Of a stretch of 47,842 nt of DNA, positions 26,461 through 35,531 are shown piece by piece; the stretch's first letter is position 1, and each line of letters opens with the position of its first letter. The translations under genes were made by a program, and so were the position numbers. The DNA is from Limisphaerales bacterium (lineage in GTDB: Bacteria > Verrucomicrobiota > Verrucomicrobiia > Limisphaerales > UBA1096), in assembly GCA_004213515.1 (NCBI GenBank), contig SHAK01000016.1:1-47842 (forward strand). Direction: 5' to 3'. Below the pieces are notes generated by a model that saw only the letters and a program-made list of their open reading frames with translations, did not search any database and was not told where the DNA came from.

Positions 26461-28035
26461 TTAATCTTTAATTTCTTTATTTCGAAGAAGAGCAATACAA
26501 TCTCGTGCCTCTTTCAGGCCTAAAATTGAAGTTATTCCCCAGTAAAGAAACAAAGCTAGCATAGCGGGGACAAACACTTCACCAATTTGTAACCAAATTG
26601 TTTCAGCACCCATCCATGCAATCCATTCTGCATGAAGATACCAAGCAACTACCCCTGCAACCAGAGCTGTTATAAGCATTACGGCTAATGGATTCAAGAG
26701 TGGTAAGAATTCCCACTTTGGCATTTTGCGTTTTAATGCATAAGAAAGTAGCATCACATTGACACTGGAACTCATAACATTGGCCAAGCCCAATGCTCCC
26801 GCTTGGCTACCTTTCGGAAACGTAAAAATAAGAGGGACTAAAACCACTAAGTTAAGCCCAAGACAAACTGCACTAATTTGCATCGGAACTTTTGTATCAC
26901 CCATAGCATAAAACGCGCGTGCCATGACATTCACAGCCGAGTAGGTCAAAAGACTAGGGGCAAGACATATTAAAGCAAAACTGGCTCGGCGGGTTGACTC
27001 GGCAGTAAATTCACCTCGTTCAAACAATAAACTAACAATCGGATCAGCTAAAACAATCAACATTACCGCAGCAATTGCATTCACATAAAAAAGATATCCC
27101 ATTCCTTTTCTCAAATTATCGCGAAACTGATTAAAATTTTTCTCTGCTGCTAAACCTGCCAAGGTTGGCAGAAGGAACGTCGCTAATGAAACTCCGAACA
27201 CTCCCTGTGGAAGCTCGATTAATCGCACTGCATATTCAAACGAAGCCACAATTTTTGAACCACTAGAACGCTCTATCCAAAATGCCAATGTTTGAGTAAT
27301 AATAATGTTGAATTGGAATGCCGCCACACCAATTGTTGCCGGAATCATTTTTCGTATTACTTCCCGTACTGCATCGTTCTTCCATGGAGTAATCCATTTG
27401 ATCCGATATCCATCCTTAAAGAGAAATGGCAACTGAAAAACTGCCTGTGCAATTCCTGCTAAAAGCACACCGAATGCTAATGCAAAAATTTGTTCACCCA
27501 AATCATCCCCCCATTGTGGGGCCACAAGCAACACTGTTGCAATCATAACTACATTTAGTAACGTTGCCCCCAAGGCTGGTATAAAGAAATATCCTCTTGC
27601 ATTAAGCATCCCCATGAATACCGCTGTAAGGCAAACCAATAACATATATGGAAATACTACCCGCAAGAGTTCTAGCATCAGGCGAGTGTGAATGTTGAAT
27701 TCACCCATCATCAATGCAATTGAAATTCCAAGCATTACTAACCCTACCACCAAAGCGGCAGCAACTACCAAGGCAGATACAACAGCATTAGCGGTGTGCC
27801 ACATCGCTTTCTCTCCATCAGTCTTTTCCTTATGCTTAAAAAGAGGAATGAAAGCAGCTGTCAATGCTCCTTCGCCAAGTAAACGCCGAAACAAGTTAGG
27901 AACCTGAAACGCATACATAAATGCACTGGCAATAGGGCCATCCCCCATAAACCGAGCATAAACTATTACCCGCACCATACCAAGCAAGCGGCTAAGCATG
28001 GTAGCTAAAGCCATCGCACCAGAAGATTTGAGCAT
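26461..28035 (-). CDS. murJ: Lipid II flippase MurJ (MviN)
   Basis: Flips the peptidoglycan precursor lipid II across the inner membrane. About 524 residues and about 14 hydrophobic segments, typical of MurJ. The N-terminal ATMLSRLLGMVRVIVYARFMG and the FRRLLGEGALTAAFIPLF block are signatures of the family, and the conserved Arg residues in the cavity lie in these segments. The frame extends to a TTG at 28065. ATG at 28035 (MLKSSGAM) and TTG at 28044 (MSEMLKSSGAM) both fit the family N-terminus; the ATG is used here, and none of the three has a clear Shine-Dalgarno sequence. Divergent from glnB, with a 263-base regulatory region measured from the upstream TTG. Confidence 0.95.
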   Translation of the reverse strand: MLKSSGAMALATMLSRLLGMVRVIVYARFMGDGPIASAFMYAFQVPNLFRRLLGEGALTAAFIPLFKHKEKTDGEKAMWHTANAVVSALVVAAALVVGLVMLGISIALMMGEFNIHTRLMLELLRVVFPYMLLVCLTAVFMGMLNARGYFFIPALGATLLNVVMIATVLLVAPQWGDDLGEQIFALAFGVLLAGIAQAVFQLPFLFKDGYRIKWITPWKNDAVREVIRKMIPATIGVAAFQFNIIITQTLAFWIERSSGSKIVASFEYAVRLIELPQGVFGVSLATFLLPTLAGLAAEKNFNQFRDNLRKGMGYLFYVNAIAAVMLIVLADPIVSLLFERGEFTAESTRRASFALICLAPSLLTYSAVNVMARAFYAMGDTKVPMQISAVCLGLNLVVLVPLIFTFPKGSQAGALGLANVMSSSVNVMLLSYALKRKMPKWEFLPLLNPLAVMLITALVAGVVAWYLHAEWIAWMGAETIWLQIGEVFVPAMLALFLYWGITSILGLKEARDCIALLRNKEIKD

Positions 28036-28118
28036 CTCAGACAACGCGGCGCAGGCTAGGCTCAAACCATCAATGAGTCGAGTGAGGAAGCTTTAAGAAA
28101 GGAAACTTCTGTTGCTTT

Positions 28119-28148
28119 TTGAACAAACTGCAAAAACTTCGCTATAAT
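28119..28148 (+). promoter_or_regulatory. Candidate sigma-70 promoter P1 of glnB
   Basis: TTGAAC (28119-28124) and a perfect TATAAT (28143-28148) are separated by 18 bases. Transcription would start near 28155, about 175 bases before glnB. Together with the sigma-54 element further downstream this would make a two-promoter arrangement like those of other nitrogen genes. Confidence 0.5.
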
Positions 28149-28171
28149 TAATACAATATTTCGCAAGCAAT

Positions 28172-28188
28172 ATATGATGAAATCATAT
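28172..28188. promoter_or_regulatory. 17-base palindrome upstream of the sigma-54 promoter
   Basis: ATATGAT-GAA-ATCATAT is a perfect inverted repeat with 7-base arms and a 3-base centre. It lies between the sigma-70 candidate and the sigma-54 element, centred about 90 bases upstream of the predicted sigma-54 start site, a normal distance for an enhancer-binding activator. Its sequence does not match the classical NtrC site, so the protein that binds is unknown. Confidence 0.45.
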
Positions 28189-28242
28189 TAATTAACTTAT
28201 AAACTTATGATTATTAATGACTTAACAAAAAACAATACGCCC

Positions 28243-28258
28243 TTGGCACAAGACTTGC
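28243..28258 (+). promoter_or_regulatory. Sigma-54 (-24/-12) promoter of glnB
   Basis: TTGGCAC-AAGAC-TTGC matches the sigma-54 consensus YTGGCAC(N5)TTGC at every key position, with the invariant GG and GC at correct spacing. The predicted start site is near 28270, about 59 bases upstream of the glnB ATG. This indicates nitrogen-responsive expression needing an NtrC-type activator. Confidence 0.85.
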
Positions 28259-28319
28259 GGTTATATAAAATTGTGGTACTCAACAATCAGGTTGAACAGT
28301 ATCATAGATTGCAGACTAG

Positions 28320-28667
<348 letters not shown>

Positions 28668-28690
28668 CTAATTCTTACAGAGTTAATGAT

Positions 28691-28725
28691 AATAAGAGAG
28701 CTAAACAGCTCTCTTATTTTTTTAT
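28691..28725 (+). terminator. Rho-independent terminator of glnB
   Basis: AATAAGAGAGCT-AAAC-AGCTCTCTTATT forms a perfect 12-bp stem with a 4-base loop (28691-28718), followed by a T-rich run (28719-28723). It begins 24 bases after the glnB stop. The complement also has an A/T-rich flank, so it could act in both directions, serving the convergent gene ending at 28725, although its stem would lie downstream of that gene's stop. Confidence 0.92.
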
Positions 28726-30635
28726 TATTGATAAGTAAGATTAACCTCACCGCCAGCTAAATCAATTTTTGTTATCTTAACAGAGATCCCCTTAAGACGA
28801 TAAAATTGAACTGCCTCTTCTTGGTTAACCGTGATTGTTTTCGACACCTCATTTATTATTGCGGCAGTAGCAGTCTTATATGGACCTTGAACAGAATTAC
28901 TAAACTGTAGTTCGATCGCAGGCTCTTCGTGCTTAACAAAAATTAGATAGTTTTGCTTTAAATAAAAATCTTGCGCATCAGTCGTACTCTGTTTTAAGCG
29001 CAGCGTAGTTTCTCCAGCTAAATTTACCGTAATCAATTGATCACCTTTTTCGTTAGTTAAAGCTACGTTTCTATACTGCACCCCTGATTCATTCCCTAAA
29101 AAAGTGCCAATTATTTCTGTTTCTTGATCTTCCTCATCATTAGCACTAGTAACTAATTCTAGTGTAGATATCGCACTCGCAATGGTAAACTGCGCTTGTC
29201 GCAAATATACGCGGTAATCGCCTTCTGTAAATGTACGAGTATAATTTAACCATTCTCCTTCTTCAATTTCAGCAATAGAGAAATCTACCACTCCCTTCTC
29301 ATTCCCACCCGCATCAACAAATTTCCCCCGAAGCAAATCTAATGCGGGAGTAGTTGCTACACCATCATTAGGCCTATAACGATGTGTTGCAGGATTTAAA
29401 TCTGCATTATTATCAAAATAGTCAATATCAACATATCCTTCAGTCGCTTGGTAAGAGTTATCCTCCCAATTCAAATCTCCCTCTTCATCCAACTCGGGAA
29501 TCACGATTGGGGAATCAATAAATTCGCCTCCATCAAAATTGAAATCCTCAATCTCTATCACAAAACTATCGGAATTAAATGTGTCAAAATAAAGATTGCG
29601 AGTATCACTTTCTCCTTCAGCATCAACAGCTTCTAATATTGCATGATAATTTTCATCTTTACGAAGCCCGCCAAGTGACACTTCCATTTTGTTTTCATTA
29701 CTGACAACTTTAAGCCCGTTTTCTGTAGTATATTTTTTCCCGTTTAAATCAACTGAAACACCACTAGACACCAACTCTTGATCATCATTAATAATAAAAG
29801 AGATGCTTTCATTGAAATTTAAATAATTACTACTAGTTACAGGATAAACATCAGCTATTACAGGAGGTTTATTTTTGTCCGACGCCCCACTTACTGAAAC
29901 TTTTGCATTATCTAAAGTGACAGTTGATGGGGGCAATGATCCGTTTGTGTCATTATGATAAACTAACAGAACAAAATTTCCCGGCTTGCCAATAAAGCTC
30001 CCCTCAGGGGAGTCAGCACCTGTGCTAAATTCTTCCGCATCTGCAGTATCAATAGTCGTATCTTCAAATAGCACTTCTTCATTATTATCTAAATCAAGAA
30101 TCCTTGTTGTAACCTCTACCGAAACCCCTGACCCTTTCAGCGATAAGACCAATCGCACATTGTCCTCCCTACTAAGCCAATCACCCTCTGTTGTATCGTA
30201 AAAATATTTATTCAATCCTTTGGCCAATAAGAGATCATTAACATCCTTTGCAAAACTATATCCAGTCAAACTACTGACGTCATATTCCTTTGGAATAAAA
30301 CTTAAAACAGCAAAAGAATCGGCCTGATTAGCACCAATTAAATCCACACTAAACTCTAAAGTATTACCATCCTTTACCGTGAATGTTTCAGCTGAATATG
30401 TAGCACCAACAAAAAACTGCTGCTTTGGCGCCTGATGCATACCAATCGTTAACTGCCCATTTTCCTCTTTTAAATATCCGTTGCCGCTACCAAAATCGAA
30501 TTTACTCCACCCTTTAACCTTGTTGTCATTAAAATCATCAAGAACTCTGGTTTGAGCATTTAGGCTAAAACAAAAAAATATTATTGTGCATACTTTTAAG
30601 TTTCTGGATATTAATTTTAAAATAAAGGAATGCAT
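28725..30635 (-). CDS. Secreted beta-rich protein with possible sugar-binding modules
   Basis: A 636-residue exported protein of unknown function. The N-terminus has a signal peptide (basic start, hydrophobic VCTIIFFCFSL, cleavage near AQT, residue 28). The next ~220 residues look like a concanavalin/LamG-like beta sandwich (DDFNDNKVKGWSKFDFGSG start). A PPVIADVYPVTSS segment at about residue 265 begins an Ig-like or cadherin-like module. The region from about 365 (FVIEIEDFNFDGGEF) to 490 resembles a CBM6-like carbohydrate-binding module, including GEWLNYTRTFTEGDYRVYLR. The protein is acidic, fitting an extracellular setting. The C-terminal AVQFYRLKG is a tail type often seen in Verrucomicrobia secreted proteins. 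No catalytic motif was found. Extracellular polysaccharide binding is an inference. Confidence 0.75.
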   Translation of the reverse strand: MHSFILKLISRNLKVCTIIFFCFSLNAQTRVLDDFNDNKVKGWSKFDFGSGNGYLKEENGQLTIGMHQAPKQQFFVGATYSAETFTVKDGNTLEFSVDLIGANQADSFAVLSFIPKEYDVSSLTGYSFAKDVNDLLLAKGLNKYFYDTTEGDWLSREDNVRLVLSLKGSGVSVEVTTRILDLDNNEEVLFEDTTIDTADAEEFSTGADSPEGSFIGKPGNFVLLVYHNDTNGSLPPSTVTLDNAKVSVSGASDKNKPPVIADVYPVTSSNYLNFNESISFIINDDQELVSSGVSVDLNGKKYTTENGLKVVSNENKMEVSLGGLRKDENYHAILEAVDAEGESDTRNLYFDTFNSDSFVIEIEDFNFDGGEFIDSPIVIPELDEEGDLNWEDNSYQATEGYVDIDYFDNNADLNPATHRYRPNDGVATTPALDLLRGKFVDAGGNEKGVVDFSIAEIEEGEWLNYTRTFTEGDYRVYLRQAQFTIASAISTLELVTSANDEEDQETEIIGTFLGNESGVQYRNVALTNEKGDQLITVNLAGETTLRLKQSTTDAQDFYLKQNYLIFVKHEEPAIELQFSNSVQGPYKTATAAIINEVSKTITVNQEEAVQFYRLKGISVKITKIDLAGGEVNLTYQ

Positions 30636-30777
30636 GGCTTATAAAAGGGTAGTTAATGAAAACTGCTTATTAAATTAAGCTCAGTCAACCTTAACCGACC
30701 CTATTCTCTTGAAGAAAACAAGGCCTCTGTGGCAGTTTTAGCCGAGTTCTATAACCCTTATATGTAAAGTTATAATT

Positions 30778-32061
30778 ATGAAATGCTCAATGAATCGACG
30801 ACGTTTTTTGGATTATTCCGCCGTTGGCATTACAACCACTTACTTAGCCAAACCTAATCTAATTCAAGCCGCTAACAAGGCATCGAATATACTTCGAGTT
30901 GGAGTGATGGGGCTAGGCCGGGGTATGGCACACATCGATAACTTCCTTAAAATCTCCGGTGTCGAAGTTGCTTACGTATGCGATGTTGATGATAATCGCA
31001 TAGCAAACGGCCTTAAAAAGGTTACCAAGCAACAGAAAGCTCCCTGCAGAGGAATAACTGATTTTCGTCATATGCTTGAAGACCGTCATCTTGATGCAAT
31101 TTCAATTGCTGCACCTAATTTTTGGCATGCTCCAGCAACCATTCTTGGATGCCAAGCAGGCAAGCATGTATATGTCGAGAAACCCGGCAGCCATAATGCA
31201 AATGAGGCTGAGCTTATGATTTTAGCAGCGCGCAAACATAAACGCTACGTCCAGATGGGCAATCAACGCAGAAGTTACCCACTGGTAATGGAAGCGATGC
31301 AGCGATTAAACGAAGGTATCATAGGAAAAACACTTTCTGCGCGCACTTTCTACAACAGCAGTCGAGGCTCCATTGGTAAAGGCAAGATGACTTCAATACC
31401 TGAACATCTTGATTATAAAATGTGGCAGGGCCCCGCTCCTGAACTACCTTACAAAGACAATTTAATCCCCTATAATTGGCACTGGCACTGGCATTATGGT
31501 GGAGGAGAGATAACTAATAACGGGGTACACGCTCTAGACTTAGCACGCTGGGGGTTAGGGGTCGGCCTGCCTAAACGCGTTACCTATGGGGGCAGTCGCT
31601 ACCACTTTAAAGATGATCAAGAAACCCCTGATACTGGAATGGCAACCTTTGACTTTGGTAAATGTGGCGCAATGTGGGATCAAAGTAGTTGCGATCCGCG
31701 TAAGGGAGAAAACACTCCATTTGTTGCTTTTTATGGAGAAGGCGGTTCATTGACCTGTTCCACTAAAAACGATTACTCATTGTATGATTTGAATGGGAAA
31801 AAAATAGAGTCAAAAAACTTACCGCCAAACCAAACACTGCACTTCAACAATTTTGTAAACGCCATTCGCCATGATGAAAAACTGAATTCAGAAATTGCTG
31901 ATGCACAGGCAAGTACTCTACTATGCCATTTAGCTAATATGGCATGGCGAACAAACAGTACAGTTAATTTTGAATCAAAAAAACGCCGTATCATAAACAA
32001 TTCAGCAGCAGCAAAACTTTGGGGCCGTCAGTATAGAAAAGGATGGAAACCGAAAGTATAA
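30778..32061 (+). CDS. Tat-exported Gfo/Idh/MocA family oxidoreductase
   Basis: 427 residues. The twin-arginine motif NRRRFLD (residues 6-12) and hydrophobic segment predict Tat export. Rossmann turn GLGRGM (residues 45-50); EKP motif at residues 134-136; substrate-domain signature WHWHWHYGGGEITNNGVHALD. ATG at 30778 is used; ATG at 30790 (MNRRRF) is an alternative, better placed if transcription starts just after the TATAAT at 30771-30776. It is a paralogue of the gene at 4377-5717 but clearly diverged, so probably acts on a different sugar or polyol; the substrate is unknown. The two small membrane-protein genes follow at 13 and 4 bases. Confidence 0.93.
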   Translation: MKCSMNRRRFLDYSAVGITTTYLAKPNLIQAANKASNILRVGVMGLGRGMAHIDNFLKISGVEVAYVCDVDDNRIANGLKKVTKQQKAPCRGITDFRHMLEDRHLDAISIAAPNFWHAPATILGCQAGKHVYVEKPGSHNANEAELMILAARKHKRYVQMGNQRRSYPLVMEAMQRLNEGIIGKTLSARTFYNSSRGSIGKGKMTSIPEHLDYKMWQGPAPELPYKDNLIPYNWHWHWHYGGGEITNNGVHALDLARWGLGVGLPKRVTYGGSRYHFKDDQETPDTGMATFDFGKCGAMWDQSSCDPRKGENTPFVAFYGEGGSLTCSTKNDYSLYDLNGKKIESKNLPPNQTLHFNNFVNAIRHDEKLNSEIADAQASTLLCHLANMAWRTNSTVNFESKKRRIINNSAAAKLWGRQYRKGWKPKV

Positions 32062-32074
32062 TTTATACTAAAAT

Positions 32075-32326
32075 ATGAAGAGTCGTAAAAAATTTCTTAC
32101 TTTTTTAATCGGTTTCATTGCTGGCGATTTTGTTCATGCTTACATAATGGATCTACAGGATTCAGGAGATTTCTTCAACTTGGATGGTTTAATGATATTA
32201 CTAGTCGCAGGGCCTACAACCTCTCCTAAACTTTGTCTAACAATAATGTTAATATGCGGGGTCTTTGCCGTTCTCCTAAAACTTCAACTATCCAAATTAC
32301 TTCATTCTAAAAAAGTTAATCACTAG
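32075..32326 (+). CDS. Small membrane protein, unknown
   Basis: 83 residues, unrecognised. Two hydrophobic segments, about residues 7-25 (FLTFLIGFIAGDFVHAYIM) and 46-72 (VAGPTTSPKLCLTIMLICGVFAVLLK), with a Lys/Arg-rich start and C-terminus that would keep both ends in the cytoplasm. It begins 13 bases after the Tat oxidoreductase stop and ends 4 bases before the next small membrane gene, so it is likely on the same transcript. No function is assigned. Confidence 0.6.
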   Translation: MKSRKKFLTFLIGFIAGDFVHAYIMDLQDSGDFFNLDGLMILLVAGPTTSPKLCLTIMLICGVFAVLLKLQLSKLLHSKKVNH

Positions 32327-32330
32327 AATA

Positions 32331-32612
32331 ATGATACTTAAAATATTTATAACAATCATATGCTTTTTCGGTGGCGCATTTTTAGGATTTTTTATTTACT
32401 CGTTTGTTATTGCATATCTGATTGAGCAAAATCTTCCCAATAAAGAAATTGCAGTAGGACTTTTAGAAACAACTAAAATGATCTTTCTTATCGGGTCACT
32501 CCGCATGGGTGAATTAGAAGAATATATAGCACCTACAATCACGATTATATCATTTGCAACTCTTTTTAGCATCTTTCCAATTTGGTTGCTTAAATCAAAA
32601 AACCCAGCCTGA
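32331..32612 (+). CDS. Small membrane protein, unknown
   Basis: 93 residues, unrecognised. Hydrophobic segments at about residues 3-28 (LKIFITIICFFGGAFLGFFIYSFV) and 68-88 (TITIISFATLFSIFPIWLL), separated by a polar loop with charged residues (NLPNKEIAVGLLETTK). Similar in size and layout to the neighbouring 83-residue protein, though I cannot show homology by eye. Its stop is followed by an AT-only stretch and then serS, 135 bases on. No function is assigned. Confidence 0.6.
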   Translation: MILKIFITIICFFGGAFLGFFIYSFVIAYLIEQNLPNKEIAVGLLETTKMIFLIGSLRMGELEEYIAPTITIISFATLFSIFPIWLLKSKNPA

Positions 32613-32747
32613 TAACAAAAATTAAATATTTAATTTCCCCGATAGATATCCTTTGTTCATAAGAAAAAACTTAATTGCGCTATAAAGATTTAATGTATAA
32701 CGAGCCAATGCCTTGCGCCACTGAATAACCGCCCTATACTCCCGCCC

Positions 32748-34052
32748 GTGCTGGATATTAAACAGTTCAGAGAATCTCCCGAACACGTTCGAGAACGTCT
32801 TGCTACTCGAGGAATAGAATTTCCCGAGAAGGTAGACGATATTTTACGTCTTGATACAGAACGACGCGAAGCCATTACCGCTGTCGAAGAACTTAAAGCA
32901 AAACGGAACAGCGGCTCAAAAGAGATTGGCTTACTAATGAGCCAAAAGAAACTTGATGAAGCTGAATCTAAAAAAGCAGAGGTTCGAGAAATTGGAAACC
33001 AAATTTCTCAATTAGATATCAAGGCCAGCCAAACGGATCAGAAGTTGCAAAACATTTTACTTCGACTACCAAATCTTCCTCATGCCGATGTACCAATCGG
33101 CTCATCAGAAGACGACAACAAAGAAATCAGTAAATGGGGCGAAAAACCGTCATTTGATTTCGATCCAAAACCGCACACAGAGATTTGTGAAACACTCGGC
33201 TTAGTAGATTTTGCTCGAGGCGCCAAACTATCTGGCAGTGGGTTTCTTCTTTATAACGGCTGGGGAGCACGGCTGGAACGAGCTTTAATTCAATACTTAC
33301 TGGATATGCATGTACATGACCATGGATACACAGAGATTTCACCACCCTTCATAGTAAGTCACGACTGCATGATAGGAGTTGGCCAATTCCCAAAATTCGA
33401 AGACCAAGCTTACATGGTTCAAGAAGGACTCGATGAAGATAGTAGAGGGAAAATGTATCTTATTCCTACAGCCGAAGCCCCCGTTGCAAATATTCATAGA
33501 GAAGAGATATTAAAGAACGAGGAACTCCCCAAATACTATTGCGCTTATAGCCCATGTTTTAGAGCAGAAGCTGGGGCTGCAGGCGTTGGCACCCGAGGGA
33601 TGATTCGAGTTCACCAATTTGATAAAGTAGAACTTATTAAGATAGTCGAACCAGAAGGAAGCTATAACGAACTTAACGAGATGCTCGGTAATGCAGAAAA
33701 GATTTTACAGTCGTTAAATCTACATTATCGCATACTACAACTTTGCACTGCAGACATGAGCTTCGGAAGTGCCACAACATATGATATTGAGGTCTGGGCA
33801 CCTGGTCAGGGTGATTACCTAGAGGTCTCAAGTTGTTCAAATTGCGAAGACTACCAAGCTCGCAGAATGAACCTTAGATATAAAGATGCTGAAGGTAAGA
33901 ATCGTCATCCACACATTATTAACGGCAGCGGCACCGCTTTAGCTCGTCTTTTTGTAGCTTTGATCGAAACCTATCAGCAGCCAGATGGCGGCATCTTGAT
34001 TCCGGAACCTTTGCAAAAATACCTTCGCACCGATCGCATACCTGCCAACTAA
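32748..34052 (+). CDS. serS: Serine--tRNA ligase (SerRS)
   Basis: Charges tRNA-Ser (and tRNA-Sec where present) with serine. 434 residues, normal bacterial length. The N-terminal long helical arm (residues ~1-110, rich in charged residues, e.g. RREAITAVEELKAKRNSGSK) contacts the tRNA variable arm. Class II motif 2 is FRAEAGAAGVGTRGMIRVHQFDKVEL and motif 3 is NGSGTALARLFVALIETYQ. The start is GTG at 32748, which gives the family N-terminus MLDIKQFRESPE; no Shine-Dalgarno sequence precedes it. glgA follows after 10 bases. Confidence 0.97.
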   Translation: MLDIKQFRESPEHVRERLATRGIEFPEKVDDILRLDTERREAITAVEELKAKRNSGSKEIGLLMSQKKLDEAESKKAEVREIGNQISQLDIKASQTDQKLQNILLRLPNLPHADVPIGSSEDDNKEISKWGEKPSFDFDPKPHTEICETLGLVDFARGAKLSGSGFLLYNGWGARLERALIQYLLDMHVHDHGYTEISPPFIVSHDCMIGVGQFPKFEDQAYMVQEGLDEDSRGKMYLIPTAEAPVANIHREEILKNEELPKYYCAYSPCFRAEAGAAGVGTRGMIRVHQFDKVELIKIVEPEGSYNELNEMLGNAEKILQSLNLHYRILQLCTADMSFGSATTYDIEVWAPGQGDYLEVSSCSNCEDYQARRMNLRYKDAEGKNRHPHIINGSGTALARLFVALIETYQQPDGGILIPEPLQKYLRTDRIPAN

Positions 34053-34062
34053 AAAACCCGCT

Positions 34063-35481
34063 ATGAACATCCTACAGGTCAGTAGCGAGGTGTTCCCTTA
34101 CTCAAAAACCGGTGGCCTAGGTGATATGACAGCTTCACTAGCTAAAGCTCAAGCTGAAGCAGGCCATCATGTCACAATTGCAACTCCTCTTTACAAAGGA
34201 ATCCGAGAAAGTTTTGAAAGCTTGAAACCAAGTGGAATTGAGTTATCGATTTTAATTGGCCAAAAGAAAAAAACAGCAAAGATCTGGCAACTTTATCCTA
34301 AAAAAAATTTAACTATTCTTTTTGTAGATCAGCCAGATTTTTTTGTCCGGGAAACTATTTATGGGCAAGAGGACGATGCAGAAAGATATATATATTTTTC
34401 AAAGGTTGTCGCTCACTTGGCCGTATTAAACGAATTTAATTTCGAAATTGTTCATGCTCATGACTGGCCTAGCGCACTCGTAATGCCATTACTCTCGATT
34501 AGAGGAAGAAATTTAAAAAAAGTATTTACTATTCACAATGCAGCTTATCAAGGGCGTTTCAGCGGTGATAAATTTGAACTAACCGGCTTACCAAAATCTT
34601 TTTTCAATTGGGAACAAATGGAGTACTATAATGACATTAATCTTCTCAAAGGGGGAATCACATTTGCAGATTTAGTCACTGCCGTAAGCCCCCAGTATGC
34701 CAAAGAAATAGTTAGTCCAGAATTTGGATGTGGTTTGGAGGAAGTTTTTAAAGCGAAAAGCAGTAATATTTTTGGTGTACTAAACGGTGTCGACTATTCT
34801 GAATGGAATACCACTAATAACCCTTATCTAGTGGCACCATATTCTGCTGATTCTCCTAGTAAGAAAGCCGAAAATAAAATCGCCCTTCAACATGAATTAG
34901 GTTTAAGAGAACAATCTGACATACCACTATTTGGAAATATTAGCCGCTTCGCAGAACAAAAAGGGATAGATATTTTGATTGAAGCTCTTCAGCATAGGCT
35001 TAATACCGGAGCTGTTTTTCAATTCGCTGGACTTGGCAATGGAGACTTATCTCTGGAGTCTGCAATGAAGGCTCTAAGCGAACGATATCCAAACCAAATC
35101 GCAATTCGTATTGGATACGACACAAGGCTCGCACATATTATTGAAGCCGGAACCGATTTCTTCGTGATGCCATCGCGATTTGAACCATGCGGACTAAACC
35201 AACTATATAGTCTTCGCTATGGGTCAGTTCCTATTGTACGAGCAACTGGAGGATTAGAAGATTCGATTATCGATTTGCAACCTAGAATTGATATCGCAAC
35301 AGGCATAAAATTCGTTGAGCCTTCTCCAACAGCTCTTAGCCAAGCCCTAGATATAGCACTTGAACTTTATCATGATAAGAGCCGTTTGTATAAAGTTCGC
35401 GATAATGGCATGAGAGCTGACTTTTCTTGGGATCGCACTATTATCGAATACGATCGACTCTACAAAAGTATAGCTAATTAA
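34063..35481 (+). CDS. glgA: Glycogen synthase GlgA
   Basis: Extends alpha-1,4-glucan chains from ADP-glucose. 472 residues, usual for bacterial GT5 enzymes. ADP-glucose-binding KTGGLGD is at residues 15-21; further family blocks are VHAHDWPSALVMPLL, FTIHNAAYQG, NGVDYSEWNT, and the C-terminal MPSRFEPCGLNQLYSLRYG containing the catalytic Glu region and the TGGLEDSI segment. No other glycogen gene is in the window. Transcribed with serS (10-base gap). The hairpin after its stop lacks a T-tract on this strand, so it mainly serves the convergent secretin operon. Confidence 0.96.
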   Translation: MNILQVSSEVFPYSKTGGLGDMTASLAKAQAEAGHHVTIATPLYKGIRESFESLKPSGIELSILIGQKKKTAKIWQLYPKKNLTILFVDQPDFFVRETIYGQEDDAERYIYFSKVVAHLAVLNEFNFEIVHAHDWPSALVMPLLSIRGRNLKKVFTIHNAAYQGRFSGDKFELTGLPKSFFNWEQMEYYNDINLLKGGITFADLVTAVSPQYAKEIVSPEFGCGLEEVFKAKSSNIFGVLNGVDYSEWNTTNNPYLVAPYSADSPSKKAENKIALQHELGLREQSDIPLFGNISRFAEQKGIDILIEALQHRLNTGAVFQFAGLGNGDLSLESAMKALSERYPNQIAIRIGYDTRLAHIIEAGTDFFVMPSRFEPCGLNQLYSLRYGSVPIVRATGGLEDSIIDLQPRIDIATGIKFVEPSPTALSQALDIALELYHDKSRLYKVRDNGMRADFSWDRTIIEYDRLYKSIAN

Positions 35482-35482
35482 T

Positions 35483-35511
35483 AAAAAACCGGCTGCTTAA
35501 GCAACCGGCTT
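35483..35511 (-). terminator. Terminator of the secretin operon
   Basis: On the minus strand, AAGCCGGTTGC-TTAA-GCAGCCGGTTT forms an 11-bp stem with two G-U wobbles and a 4-base loop, followed by a T-rich tract toward 35483. It lies 20 bases after the gspD stop. On the plus strand the same stem has a mismatch and no T-tract, so it should not end glgA transcripts efficiently. Confidence 0.75.
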
Positions 35512-35531
35512 CAAATAAAAATAAAGTTTTA

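Noticed and set aside
32619-32636. 18-base perfect palindrome AAATTAAATATTTAATTT after the second small membrane gene
   Set aside because: It consists only of A and T in an AT-rich spacer and has no T-tract; chance symmetry is likely.
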